Both the position numbers and the translations under genes were made by a program. A stretch of DNA of 64,000 nucleotides. Origin: Silene latifolia. Lineage: Eukaryota > Streptophyta > Magnoliopsida > Caryophyllales > Caryophyllaceae. Location of the stretch: assembly GCF_048544455.1 (NCBI RefSeq), contig NC_133538.1, positions 1,712,658 to 1,776,657 of the forward strand. The letters are read 5' to 3'. Positions within the stretch are counted from its first letter, which is position 1, and every line of letters begins with the position of its first letter. Shown here one piece after another: positions 24,151-36,352 of the stretch. The notes under the pieces are model-generated. The model did no database searches, had not been told where the DNA came from, and worked only from the letters and a program-made list of their open reading frames with translations.

Positions 24151-25004
24151 ACCCACCCCCGCACGCAATATCGGCCTTTACTAAGGAACTTGATGGCTAA
24201 TGGGATAATACTTTGATCGTTATATGAAGTGCAACCATGTTCTTTGAGCCTAGCTGTGAATTCGGTTTCTAATCGTTTAATGCATCTAAACTACTTTGTT
24301 AAAGTTATTTAGCATGTGAGGTTGATTTGAACTATCTAAACAAACATTCACAACATGGCTTATATGAGAATGGGGGAGCCATTTGGGAGCTCACTATTAT
24401 AACCCAGGCAATTCTTGCCGACTAGATGAGCAAACAAGTGAAAATAGATACTACTCGATCTATATACAATTGCTAAACAACAATGTGACACACGCCTAAC
24501 TAGGCGCCTAACTTAACCTTGGAAAACGTGCCAATGGGGAAGCAATGGCTCTCATAGGACTTTGTCCTTTGCTTTCTCATTGTTTGTTTCACAATCGCTT
24601 TGGTTTAACCAATTAAATATGATCAAATTAATTGGCTAAAATAAAGGTTTTGAAAATAGCTTTGACTCAAAATAAAGGACTAATTAGACCCTTATTAGAA
24701 GTTACAAATTACATGACTTAAGAATTAAACTACAACAGTGATTAATTACAACGATCAAATAACAATAACAATTGAAATAAAACCGTAACAACCAAACAAT
24801 CGAAAAACGGAAGCAAGAAAAGAGGCACAAAGGCCGAGGCATACACGAGACAACACACGGCCGCACACGGCCAAACTTGGGTGGTCAACAAACTATTCTA
24901 GTTATCGAGTACAATAGAACGGATGTTAAGCATGCGTGTTCTAACTAGCGAGAAAATCGTCATGGGAAAGATAAATTCATTACCTTTAAAGAAGGTCATT
25001 TAAT
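24151..25004 (-). other. Middle piece of the Tat 5' LTR
   Basis: 854 bases between the solo LTR and the Athila element, with no coding. It holds a small hairpin word, CGCCTAACTAGGCG, near 24493. Assignment to the Tat LTR rests on the TSDs that close the gaps on both sides. Confidence 0.6.
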
Positions 25005-26578
25005 TTATTTGACTCATATTTATGCACATTTTGCCCCCTAACTAACATCGTTCCTATGCTGTCTAGCATGTATTAGGGTCGTTTCTATCTTAAGCTTCCT
25101 ATTTTGCATATTCTATGAGGTTTTGTGCCCTTGGTAGGGGAGGAGCATTAGCCTTGCGTGTATGGAGCAAAACGAAGCTAAATTGATCGCATCTAACGAC
25201 CAAGAAATAAGAAAGAGACCGAATATAAAGGCCTAAGTTGATAGAACAAATAAATGGGCAATGATAAAGGACTCCCACGACCCTTGAAGGATCCCCACGA
25301 GTTAGGGGACAGCCAAATAAAGAAGAAGTAAATCTGCCCTTTAGGACGGACGTCCTATAAGCAGGACAGGCGTCCCACTGAGAAAGATGGGCATCCCCAA
25401 GCTCAGTCCGAGCATCCCTAAAGCAGGACGTACGGTTTTCAATACAGGATGGGCGTCCATCAAGAGGTGGTCGTGCGTCCCGTGCCAGGACTTGCAAGGC
25501 GTTGGACCTCATTTAAGGGGCTTAATCGTCATTTAAGCCCTTAGTTAACCTAATAGTTGTACTTAAAATAAATACTCTCTTGTAATAGGAGATTAGCTTC
25601 AAGTCATAAGAGTAGATTAGACATCAATTAGCTTAATTACATTTTAATCCTTCCTTAATTATTGTTCAAGAATTCTTTAATCTAGTTGGGTAATTGAAGA
25701 TTATTTGGTTTATTTATTGGAGAATTGACAACTCTTCATCATCAATCAAGTTCTCTTCTATTATTCTTTCCTTTTAATTTGTTCATCATAAGTTTGGTAT
25801 AATTTCTTTACTCTTTGCTTAATCGTTGTTTATTGCTTTACCCTTCCGTCATGTTTATGTTTGTTAAGTTGATTGACACCATTGTTAACATGATTTCCAT
25901 GATAATGAGTGAGTAGTTCCCTAACTAGGGTTAGTGGGAGATTAGAGGAGTTAATCATGGGGTAGATCTTTACTTAATGAGTTCATATGAATGCTTGCTT
26001 GTTGTCGTTTCAAAATATGCACATGTTATGCTTGATGAAATGATTGATTGACAACCTAGCATAATTCTCTTATTATTTCAACAAGACTCGTAAGATATAA
26101 ACCAACTCAAGGTTTGTTAGACCATGCATATAGTTGAATAGGAAGAATTACTTCGTTGTAGGTGTTGTAAAGTCTTGACCGACTCGACTCCGAGACCCAA
26201 AACTCTCTAGGAATTGCAAGATATAAACTAACTCGATTCCATTACAAGAATAAATTGCTTGCATCTATGAAACTTATTTATATGATCTCATCATGATTCC
26301 CCTATGAACCCATGACACCTTAGTACCTTTAATCAATTGTTTACACCACCATTTACTTATCTTGCTTTGCTTTTCCATTTGTTTACATTTCCCTTGTTAA
26401 GTAGTTTAGAATACATTCTCAAATTAAACCAAATTGTGACCTAAGACATAACTACTTGCATTTGATAGCTTAGTTCAATACCTGTCCCTTGGCATCCGAC
26501 CTCTATTTACCGCCCTACTAAGAGTAGTTTGTTGAGACTTTAAATATTATTTTAGAGCGTACAACGACACGTTCATCA
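25005..26578 (+). repeat. 5' LTR of the Athila element
   Basis: Co-linear with 45535-55871 minus the copia B insertion. It ends ACGTTCATCA just before the PBS. The promoter box AAATAAATACTC near 25566 matches TATAAATACTC in the other LTR, so the TATA box has decayed here. It contains a GGAC/GTCC palindrome cluster at 25343-25487. Confidence 0.85.
25343..25487. repeat. GGACG-CGTCC palindrome cluster in the Athila 5' LTR
   Basis: Words such as AGGACGGACGTCCT, GGACAGGCGTCC, GATGGGCATC and GATGGGCGTCCATC recur every 20-30 bases. Several keep pairing while the letters change (GGAC with GTCC, GATG with CATC). Related clusters lie in the 3' LTR and in the interior at 41545-41790. Confidence 0.75.
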
Positions 26579-26581
26579 AAA

Positions 26582-26599
26582 TGGCGCCGTTGCCGGGGA
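26582..26599 (+). promoter_or_regulatory. Athila primer binding site (tRNA-Asp)
   Basis: TGGCGCCGTTGCCGGGGA, complementary to the 3' end of plant tRNA-Asp. It is the classic Athila priming site and lies three bases inside the LTR. Confidence 0.95.
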
Positions 26600-26714
26600 C
26601 GGTGTTAAATTGAGTTGTTATCAATCTTTGTTTTGAGCTGTGTCTTTCTTTGCCTTGAGGAAAAACATTTCCTTAAGGTACTTCTCACAATTTTCTCTTA
26701 GTTTACATTGCAAG

Positions 26715-27658
26715 ATGGACCTAATAGATTATTGTGTAGAGGACCATGTGGATTCTACTTTCATAAAAGACCCTTTGGAAGCATTGGAGGCCTTGGAAGC
26801 AAGTTAGGCCAACGGTAAACATTGGGTTTTGGAAGTAGATCTACTTGAAGCCGCTCTAGCCAATAAAGAGCTCACTTGTGAGGAATCCACGAGAATAGAT
26901 AGCATTCTCAAAGAGTCATCACAACCCATCAAGGTGGAACAAGCAATGAGGTTAGAAAGTGTAATAGAGGTGGAAAGTGTTCCCAATGAACCATCAAAGG
27001 TATAAATTGAGGTAAAAACCCCATATTTAAAACCCCTTCCCCCAAATTTGAAGTATGCTTACCTTGATAAGTCTAAAACCAAACCCATTATTGTCAATGA
27101 AAAACTTGATGAATGTCAATTTGAATGTTTGCTTGGTGTGTTAAAAGAACATGAAAAGGCTATAGGTTATAGTCTAGATGATCTTAAGCGAATAAGGCCC
27201 GACTTTTGCATGCATAAGATTAATTTAGAAGAAGACCATAGACCTACTATTCAAGGCCAAAGGAGACTAAATCCCCATATGCAAGAAAATTGTAAAAGTG
27301 GAGGTTAAGAAATTACTTGATGCAGGAACCATTTACCTTATATCGGATTCCTTGTGGGTTAGCCCTGTTCAAGTGGTACCCAAGAAAGGAGGTACCACGG
27401 TAGTGAAAAATTACAAGAACGAGCTAATACCCATAAGGAAGATCACCGGTTGGCGAATGTGTATTAATTATCGTAAGTTGAATTCCACAACAAGAAAGGA
27501 TCATTTACCTCTCCCATTCATTGATCAAATGCTTGAGAGGCTAGCCTCTAACAAGTTCTTTTTCTACCTTGATGGGTATTCGGGATTCTTCCAAATCCCG
27601 ATACACCCGGATGACCAACACAAGACCACTTTCACATGCCCTTATGGCACCTTTGCCT
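26715..27658 (+). pseudogene. pol: Athila pol: linker and first half of reverse transcriptase
   Basis: The translation begins in the pol linker and runs through NLKYAYLDKSKTKPIIVNEK, AIGYSLDDLKRIRPDFCMHK and QRRLNPHMQE. It then reads WVSPVQVVPKKGG, CINYRKLNSTTRKDHLPLPF and FYLDGYSGFFQIPIHPDDQ, the N-terminal RT motifs of Athila. Stops at 26804 and 27002 and a one-base gain near 27290 break it. No gag or protease precedes it: only about 100 bases separate PBS and linker, so a large deletion removed them. The frame is cut within the YGTFAY motif by copia A-prime and resumes at 38532. Confidence 0.9.
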
Positions 27659-27985
27659 TGTGGGAAATAATCTGTATACTTCCCTTTAACATGAAGGATT
27701 ATAACGATTTAATAAAGATGATCTAAGATCATAAAATAAAATACATAAACAAAAGTAAAAGGATTTAGAATTAACCTCAGGTCCTAGCAAAATTGGCCTA
27801 AGAACAATATCAAAACTGATATTCGCCTATTAGTTGCACCCAAGATGATCTGAGATATACCCTTTGATTATGCTAGAAATCAATCTAAAATTTTCTGTAA
27901 AATTTTATTGTCTTTGTGTTTTGTGATGAGAAAGAGGAGGCAAGGTCAGAAAAAGTATTAGGTTAGAAATAATTCTCTACCTTTC

Positions 27986-27996
27986 TTTTTATATAG
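27986..27996 (-). promoter_or_regulatory. LTR TATA box of copia A-prime (3' LTR copy)
   Basis: The minus strand reads TATATAAAAAG, about 640 bases from the LTR start. The promoter copy that would drive the element is the equivalent at 35794-35804 in the 5' LTR. Confidence 0.6.
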
Positions 27997-28126
27997 ACCG
28001 AAATCTGGAATCAATTAGGAATGAAATAACCTCCTAATTTTCGGCCAAACAGACCGAAAATAAGGAGTGTATTTTCCTTATTTTGATCTTTCCAAAAATA
28101 TATAATATGTGTTGAATTGTCATCTA

Positions 28127-28190
28127 GTGAGGATCGAACCCATGACCTCTTGGTATGTGTACCCTCACTATTACCAGTATGACACATTCA
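28127..28190 (-). other. tRNA-like segment in the copia A-prime LTR (3' LTR copy)
   Basis: The minus strand contains GGTCATGGGTTCGATCCTCA, whose GGTTCGATCC matches the B-box/T-loop consensus of tRNA genes. Upstream, TACTGGTAATAGTG resembles an A-box. The acceptor stem is absent and the anticodon arm is short, so it is a tRNA-derived (SINE-like) relic, not a tRNA gene. An identical copy lies at about 38020-38083 in the 5' LTR. Confidence 0.5.
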
Positions 28191-28634
28191 GCTTGTTGAT
28201 ATTAAATACAACTGATTATATTTAATTACAATTAACAGATTAATTCGTCCAAGCTAACATTATATATATTTAATTAAATATAACTTATTATATTTATTTT
28301 ACGAATTGACAGTTAATTCGTCTCAACTTAATATTATTTAATTTTCATTAAATAATTATTTCATCAACACATTGACTAACTTTTTAGTCATTTTGGGCAT
28401 CAATATAATTATATTTCTATAACCATATTTCTCAAACACGTCCTATAGGTGTGACCTTTAGGGACCAGTTGATCACCGCCATCTGTATGATAAGAACGTC
28501 AAACTCTCTAGCAAGCCAACCGTTATTAGGTAAACGTTAATCAACTGATTAAATATAAGAAGTATACCCTTGTGAACTTGTAAGAGATTTACAAATGTTA
28601 TCTCACTAATTTGTGGAGGACACAAGCTCCAACA

Positions 28635-28645
28635 AACTCCCACTT
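28635..28645 (-). promoter_or_regulatory. Copia A-prime polypurine tract
   Basis: The minus strand reads AAGTGGGAGTT next to the 3' LTR, identical to copia A. Confidence 0.85.
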
Positions 28646-29424
28646 GTCCTCACAAGTGTATGTGCGATAACTTATTCTCATATCCTTTAAAATTTCTCCC
28701 ACTCAACGTAAAACAATTTGCAAATCCGAATTCACACAGGTCGTATTTTACAAGCGATCAGTATCAAGAGTGGTTTTACCGACTAGAGAGTAACGTAACT
28801 GATAAACGAATCAACATTCGAGCATGGCCATGCATTTCAGTTACAACTCCTCGAGCGGCCCTGAGAAATAACTATACCTAATAAGGGATGGATATTTTCC
28901 TCAACTCGAATCCTGCAGACGTAAGCACAGTATGAAATGATCCAGAAAAAATCTACTTAGCCCCGATTCACGGTGAGATCGTGAGAAAGAAACCAAAGTC
29001 ACCCAAAGACTGCCTTAATCTCAAGAGACAGTTGATAGTCAAAAGAATCGACTCTAGGTACACAATGGATGTCCTATACACGACCTGGCACCGAATGTTA
29101 TAAAACATTTAGGACTCTATTACGTTGTCACAAAAAGTTGTCCTACGAGGTATCGTCATAATCTCGTATCTGTGATCGATCAGTCAACCGTTTAACTTAT
29201 GGCTCGTTGAACCCACCATCAATCGACTGCAAAATATAATAGCCGGAGTTATCAGCTCACAATGGCGATTACGAACCAAAACAAATATAATGTAATTCAG
29301 TTCACTTTGTGGCGTTCAATGTTGTCAGTACAATCCACATGAAAAACAAAATATTATATATATAAAACAATGAAGTTATAAATAATATATGAAAAAGATA
29401 ATGTATCAAATCCATAATCAATTA

Positions 29425-32400
29425 CTACAACTTAGGAACATGTTTAATTCCCATGGAATTAACATGCCCTACATGCTTATCATAATTCAACGGTTTGGTG
29501 AGAGGATCTGCGATGTTATCATCCGTCGCAATCTTATCAATCACTATCTCTTCTTGCTCCACGTAATCACGGATCAGGTGAGCCTTCCGAAGTACATGTC
29601 TAGATTTGTTGCTAGACTTTGGCTCCTTAGCCTGGAAGATGGCACCTCTATTTTCATAATAGATGGTGATCGGGTCATTCGAACTAGGAACTACCGAAAG
29701 CCCTTGTAAGAATTGACGCATCCATATCGCTTCCTTTGCTGCCTCTGAAGCGGCATAGTACTCGGATTCAGTAGTAGAATCTGCTACAACACTCTGTTTG
29801 GAACTCTTCCAGCTGACCGCAGCACCATTAAGAGTGAAGACGAACCCGGACTGAGATTTTGAATCATCTCGATCCGTTTGGAAGCTAGCATCTGCGTAAC
29901 CGGTTGCGCATAGCTTAGTATCGCCTCCATAAGTCAATACCCAATCCTTAGTCCTCCGTAGGTACTTGAGGATATTTTTGACGCTATCCAAGATGTTTCA
30001 CTGAGTCTTTTGGTACCGACTTATCATACTCAATGCATATGCCACGTCGGGACGTGTGCATATCATGGCATACATGATCGATCCTATTGCCGAAGCATAA
30101 GGAACACGACTCATGCGCTCAATACCTTCAGGCGTCGTGGGTGATCGAGACTTGCTCAATCGCATCCCGCCGTCATAGGAAGGTTCCCCTTCTTGGAGTT
30201 GGTCATGCTTGAACCTCTCAAGAACCTTATCTAGATAAGACTCCTGACTAAGTGATAACGTCCGTCGTGATCTATCTCGGTAGATACGGATTCCCAAAAT
30301 ACGCTTTGCCTCACCCAGATCTTTCATCTGGAAATGGTTCTTCAACCATTCTTTAACCGAAGAAAGGAGAGGAATGTCATTCCCAATCAAGAGTATGTCA
30401 TCGACATACAATATCAAGAATACAATCTTGCTCCCACTCGACTTGATATATAAGCATGGTTCTTCGACCGATCGAGTGAAACCATACTCTTTTATCACTT
30501 GGTCGAAACGATGATTCCAACTCCGAGAAGCTTGCTTAAGTCCATAAATGGAACGCTTAAGCTTGCATACTTTCTTAGGATGTTTAGGATCTATGAAACC
30601 TTCGGGTTGCACCATGTACAACTCTTCCTCCAAATAACCGTTTAAGAAGGCGGTTTTCACATCCATTTGCCAAATCTCATAATCATGAAATGCGGCAATC
30701 GCTAAGATTATCCGAATGGAACATAGTATGACTACAGGTGCAAAAATCTCATCATAATGCAATCCTTGCACTTGAGTGAAACCTTTTGCCACAAGTCGTG
30801 CCTTATAGATATCTGGTTGCGCGTCTACAGAACGCTTTATTTTGTAAAGCCATTTGCACTGTAGAGGTTTTACCTTATTAGGTAAATCAACTAGATCCCA
30901 TACGTTATTCTCATACATGGAGTCCATCTCGAATTGCATGGCTTCGAGCCATAGCTTTGAGTCGGAACAGGCCATAGCACCTTTATACGTTGCGGGTTCA
31001 TTACTTTCTAGAAGTAAAACATCATTCTCCTCGATCATACCAATGTATCTGTCCGGAGGATGAGAGTCTCTACCCGACCTCCTAGGTTCCTCAGGAATAT
31101 TAACCATATCATCAGTTGGAGAAACAGCTTCCTCCATCTGTTCCTCGGTTGTTGGTTCTGGAATCTTCGACAGCTCGAAGGTTCTATTACTCGACTTGTT
31201 CTCGAGAAATTCTTTCTCTAAGAATGTCGCACTAGCCGCAACAAATACTCGATGTTCGGTAGGCGAATAGAAGTAATGACCAAATGTTCCTTTCGGATAA
31301 CCTATAAAGTATGTCTTGACCGATCGCGGGCCGAGCTTATCCTCGTGTCTCCACTTGACATAAGCCTCGCAGCCCCAAACCCGAATAAAGGACAAGTTAG
31401 GTACCGTTCCCTTCCACATTTCATATGGAGTCTTGTCGACAGCTTTAGACGGACTTCGGTTAAGTATAAGAGCACCTGACAAAAGAGCATAACCCCATAA
31501 TGAATCAGGCACTACGGTATGACTCATCATGGATCGAACTATATCAAGTAAGGTTCGATTTCTCCGTTCGGACACACCATTTAATTGAGGTGTTCCAGGT
31601 GGAGTTAACTGTAGAGCGATTCCACAGTCTTTCAGGTGTTGATCAAACTCATTTGAAAGATATTCGCCACCCCGATCCGAACGGAGTGCTTTAATCTTTC
31701 TACCCGGTTGGTTCCATACCCTATTCGGTATTCCTTGAATTTCTCAAAGGACTCACTTTTATGCTTCATTAAGTAGACATATCCGTATCTACTCAAATCG
31801 TCCGTGAAAGTGATAAAATATCTATAGCCATCTCTAGCGGTAATTGACATAGGTCCACATACGTCCGTATGTATGAGTCCTAATAGGTCACTAGCGCGCA
31901 TTCCAACACCTTTGAAGGAAATTCGAGTCATCTTGCCAATGAGACATGATTCACACGTGCCATATGCAGAAAATCCGAATGAGGGAATAGTCCCATTATC
32001 GACGAGTTTCTTTACGCGTTTCTCATTTATGTGTCCCATTCGACAATGCCATAGATAGGTTTGATCTTTGTCACCAACCTTTAATTTCTTAATATTCATG
32101 TGTAATACTTCCGTAGTTTGATCTAAGATATAAATTCCATTCATGGAAACTGCTTTGCCATAAATCATTTCATTAAAAGAGAAAATACAACTATTATCCT
32201 TTATTGAAAATGTAAAACCGTCTTTAGCAAGTACGGAAACATAAATAATGTTCTTAGATAAACTGGGTACATAGTAACAGTTATTTAAAGCTAACTCAAA
32301 ACCACTAGGGAGTTGGATTACATATGTTCCCTTCGAGGCAGCAGCTACTCGTGCTCCATTCCCGACTCGCAGGTCCACATCGCCTTTTTCGAGAGGTATG

Positions 32401-32572
32401 ATGTTCTTTAGGCCCTGCAAATGATTACACAAATGAGAACCACAACTAGTATCTAGTACCCAAGTTCCGAAACTTGCATGGTTAATCTCAATCATATGAA
32501 TATAAGATGACATACCAACAGGAACGACGCGGCCTGCCTTGATGTCCTCACGGTAGACGGGATAGTTCCTCC
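29425..32572 (-). pseudogene. pol: Copia A-prime pol (protease-integrase-RT-RNase H)
   Basis: In the same frame as gag at first, so gag-pol was one long frame. Protease has WVLDTSCGSHLC, with Ser after DT where Gly is usual. Integrase has WHCRMGH and CESCLIGK, HTDVCGP and SERRNRT. A shift near 31715 separates the first D from the second D/E part. RT is intact (LYVDDILLIGND). A stop at 29998 precedes RNase H, which keeps GYADASFQ and TTESEYY, but YYENRG replaces YCDNRG, a conservative change at a metal-binding Asp. About 1,050 residues in total. The copia order and near-identity to copia A are clear. Confidence 0.95.
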
Positions 32573-32573
32573 T

Positions 32574-33437
32574 CTAATGTCCAGTCTTGTGACAATGGTG
32601 GCACTCTATGTCACCGCCTTTGCTCTTTGTCTTGCCCTGTGAGCCACTAGTCTCACCAGGCGCACTCTTACCGTTTCCTGGCTTCTTAAACTTTGGCTTA
32701 CCTACAGCTAGGTCGCCATGAGCCTTGCCCTTACCTTTACTCTTGTTGTGAATCGTGAGAACATCCTGCTTCATGCTCCCACTCAATTTCATATCCTTCT
32801 CGGTCTGTACGAGAAGGGAGTGTAGCTCATGAGGACTCTTTTTCAAGTCATTCATGTAGTAGTTCGCCCTGAAAAGGGCAAAACCATCGTGAAGAGAATG
32901 AAGCATTCGGTCAATGACAATGCTCACACTGATTCTACAATTAAGTGACTCTAGTTTCTCGACATTCTCAATCATGTGAAGAATGTGTGGGCTAACCGGT
33001 TGGCCCTTCTGGAGTTTCGCATCAAAGAAGCGACAGGTATACTCATATGTGATGATTCTTGGTGCCTTTGAGAACTCATTAGTGAGCGTGGTGAAAATCT
33101 TGTTTGCACCTTGGGCAATGAAGCGTCTCTGCAAATTGGTTTCCATTGCAAAGATGAGTACATTCTTTATCGCACCCGCTTCCATAACGAAATCACTATA
33201 AGCGAGTGACTCGTTGGCTCCTGTATTTGGGCCTGGGTTGACCGGTATTGGCTTAGTTAAATACCTGAGCTTACCGTCAGCAATGGCAGCATTCCGTAGT
33301 GCCGCCTCCCAGTCCGCAAAGTTGGACCCATCATTCTTCAGTCGCGTGGACTGATTCATTTGGTCCATGAATACTTTTAGCCAGGATGAACGATCTAGTG
33401 TGGCCCTAGGCATTGGGATTGCGTTATTTCCAGCCAT
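32574..33437 (-). pseudogene. gag: Copia A-prime gag
   Basis: 287 codons from MAGNNAIPMPRATL to CHHCHKTGH, where the Trp codon that should follow has become TAG. Downstream RRNYP shows that the last zinc-knuckle Cys is also changed to Tyr. Otherwise the full Gag body is open and better kept than in copia A: it has NFADWEAALRNAAIADGKL, YEYTCRFFDAKLQKGQPV and a Lys/Gly-rich tail. A truncated Gag without a working finger might still assemble, but it would separate gag from pol and weaken RNA binding. Confidence 0.9.
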
Positions 33438-35452
33438 TTGTTGTAACAGTATTATTGATAATTAGTGTGTTCTACACTGCGAAAGAATAATAAAATAATA
33501 AGCATGCATCGTTTTTATTTTAAGTCTAATGAACTAATGTCATAACGCGAAGACTCAAAAACATTTATACAATTGACCTCCCTCAAGAATTATATAAATG
33601 ACCCCAAGACTCAATTCTCTGTAAATTGATAAGCTAACATGTTAGCTAATTCTACCGTTAGAATTCCTGGTCGATAAATTTCTGTAAATTCTATCTTTAG
33701 TCCATCATAATTACGAGAAACTCTTACGACTATGATGTTGAGGTAAACTAAGTCAACACAACTACATACCCAACGTAGAAGGGGTCATATTAAGCCTACC
33801 GACGAAGAAGGGACTCATAGATGTTTGCCCTTATAAAGACTAATCTCAATTTCCGTTTTTAGAGGAAGATCCCATCACTATTTTTAATTCATTTTAAGTG
33901 AACTATAATCTAGCATGCGAGAATGATTTAAACTAAAGTGATGGCTTATAGACTGTGACATCTGCATGTCCATGAAAACTAACAAACAACTATATGAGTC
34001 AATTTTCATGCATTTTAGTAGTAGGTGGTTTGGTTTTAGGCGGAATATGATGCAATTACTAGCATGTGAATGAAAAGCAATAAAATGAAAAACGTAAAAA
34101 AAAACAGTAAAAAGTCCTAGTGTGGCCTATCCTATCAAAATGAACAATAAATACAAGTTTGGAATCCATCCTTGGACCCGACAAGCTTGTCTTGATGTTC
34201 CATCTTGATCCATGTAGCGGGAGTGAGCTTGAATCTTCATCTTTAGTCTTCTTTGAAATTACAATAATTAAAATTACATAATTGACCTATTAATTACATT
34301 CTAATTTCAAAACCCAAAACTAAAATAAAGGAGATTCGAGATCTCATAATTACATAAAAATTATGTTTCCTTCATTACGAAAACATAATTGACTAAGGCC
34401 ACACTAAGTATTACAAATTACAACCGATTGCAAAATTAAATACGTAAATAAAATTCATTCATTCGATTCATTCAACATAATTAAAAGCATCAATTAAATA
34501 AATTAAACATACATAATACAATAAATTAATTATGTTGATTAATTTATCCAAACCACCTATTTAAATTAAATTAAGTGACAATTCCGCAATTTAATCACAT
34601 TAATTCATACATAATCCATATTAAACTTGTAATATGAATTCTATCCGTCAAAATTTTAAACTGCTTTAAAATAACTCGGTATCATTAAATTTTGAACCGA
34701 TTCACAATAACTAATTGGCCAAAATAAAAAAATAAAAACAAAATCCAATTTTTTTTTTTTTAAATTGGTCACGGCAAAAAAAACAAAAAAAAAATCTTTT
34801 TTTTTTATGTTTCAGCTGCACGGCTGAAAATTAAAAGAAAAAAACTCTTTTTCTATTTTAATTTGGTAAATAGGAAAAACAAGAAAAAAACTTTCCATAA
34901 TTTTTCTCTTTCTTTTTTTCGGCAAAAAGGCAAATAAAAAAAATTTCCTATTTTTTTTTTCTCTCTCGGTTTACCAAAAAAAAACAAAACAATTTTTTTT
35001 TTTTTTATACGGTGAACCCTAAAAAAACGCCCTTCCCCCTTTTTTTTTCTCTTTTGCGGCACTTATGCCCTAATTCAAAGATATGATGGAAAAGTTTAAG
35101 TTGCTATTAGGACATAATTTAGCAAATACATCAACAAACATGATTAATCGTATATGCTAAAACTATATAGCAAAAACGAATTCTTATATCAATGACATGA
35201 TGATACTATATGTAATTTAACTTAATCTGCATTAAATCAAAATCTACCAAATTCTTCATATGATAATTTTAACCGATTAAAACAATGATATGATCTATAG
35301 AAATTGGTTATATATCATCAAACAAAAGGAAAAAAAACGGCACAATAAAAAATTTCGAATCACAAAAAGAAACCCTAAATTTTTTTCGAAAATCAGGTTA
35401 TATTTACATACAATTTTTATGAAAATCATCAAGATTAAAATCGTAGCCTAGT
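33438..35452 (-). other. Copia A-prime leader with homopolymer-rich block
   Basis: Two kilobases between PBS and gag, non-coding. At 34740-35050 A and T runs of up to 13 bases alternate. This is the counterpart of 16555-16800 in copia A but with different run lengths. The 69-codon Lys/Phe frame there is an artefact of these runs. Confidence 0.7.
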
Positions 35453-35464
35453 GCTCTGATACCA
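35453..35464 (-). promoter_or_regulatory. Copia A-prime primer binding site (tRNA-iMet)
   Basis: The minus strand reads TGGTATCAGAGC, two bases inside the 5' LTR. This site has been deleted in copia A. Confidence 0.9.
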
Positions 35465-36352
35465 TTTGTGGGAAATAATCTGTATACTTCCCTTTAACAT
35501 GAAGGATTATAACGATTTAATAAAGATGATCTAAGGTCATAAAATAAAATACATAAACAAAAGTAAAAGGATTTAGAATTAACCTCAGGTCCTAGCAAAA
35601 TTGGCCTAAGAACAATATCAAAACTGATATTCGCCTATTAGTTGCACCCAAGACGATCTGAGATATACCCTTTGATTATGCTAGAAATCAATCTAAAATT
35701 TTCTGTAAAATTTTATTGTCTTTGTGTTTTGTGATGAGAAAGAGGAGGCAAGGTCAGAAAAAGTATTAGGTTAGAAATAATTCTCTACCTTTCTTTTTAT
35801 ATAGACCGAAATCTGGAATCAATTAGGAAAGAAATAACCTCCTAATTTTCGACCAAACAGACCGAAAATAAGGAGTGTATTTTCCTTATTTTGGTCTTTC
35901 CAAAAATATACTCCCTCCTATTCTCTATTTTCTTCCCTATTTCCTAAAACGGATTATTCAGGTTTTCTTCCCATTTCCTATTTTGGTAAGTTTTTCACCT
36001 ATACAATTACCATTCTATCCTTACTTCTTTTTAGTATTTACAATTTATGCCATCAACTTATTTCCTAATCCAACTACTAACCCAACTACTTAACCCACCC
36101 ATTAACACTAATCCCAGCCCAAATAGTAATCCGGCCTAACTAATCATAAAACCCTAATGACACCCGCCATATTTAGCCCCCCCTAATCAGAAACCCTAAG
36201 AACTCCTCTCTCTCTCTCTTCCGCCATCGCCTCTCACATTCTCTCTGTAAATCTCACTCATTTTCTCTCATTTCTTCCTTTGATTCTCATCAAACCTTAT
36301 TCCTCATCACTGATCCATACTTTCCCACTCTCCTTTCTCTCAATCAATCACC

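Larger units (their letters stand above)
27659..28634 (-). repeat. 3' LTR of copia A-prime
   Basis: In element sense TGTTGGAGC to TTTCCCACA. It carries the TATATAAAAAG promoter box (27986-27996, minus strand) and a tRNA-like segment with a polymerase III B-box (28127-28190) that copia A lacks. Confidence 0.9.

Noticed and set aside
25099..25512. 137-aa minus-strand frame (also 54519-54806 and 41435-41779)
   Set aside because: Runs through the GGAC/GTCC palindrome cluster; the repeated text is palindromic DNA, not a protein domain. It lies antisense to the LTR in both copies.
28127..28190. Genuine tRNA gene
   Set aside because: B-box is good, but the acceptor stem is missing and the anticodon arm is too short. 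Occurs identically in both LTRs, so it is carried by the retrotransposon.
35380..36200. Isolated AAACCCTAA words suggesting telomere repeats
   Set aside because: Single occurrences, not tandem. Such words are common in plant 5' UTRs and leaders.
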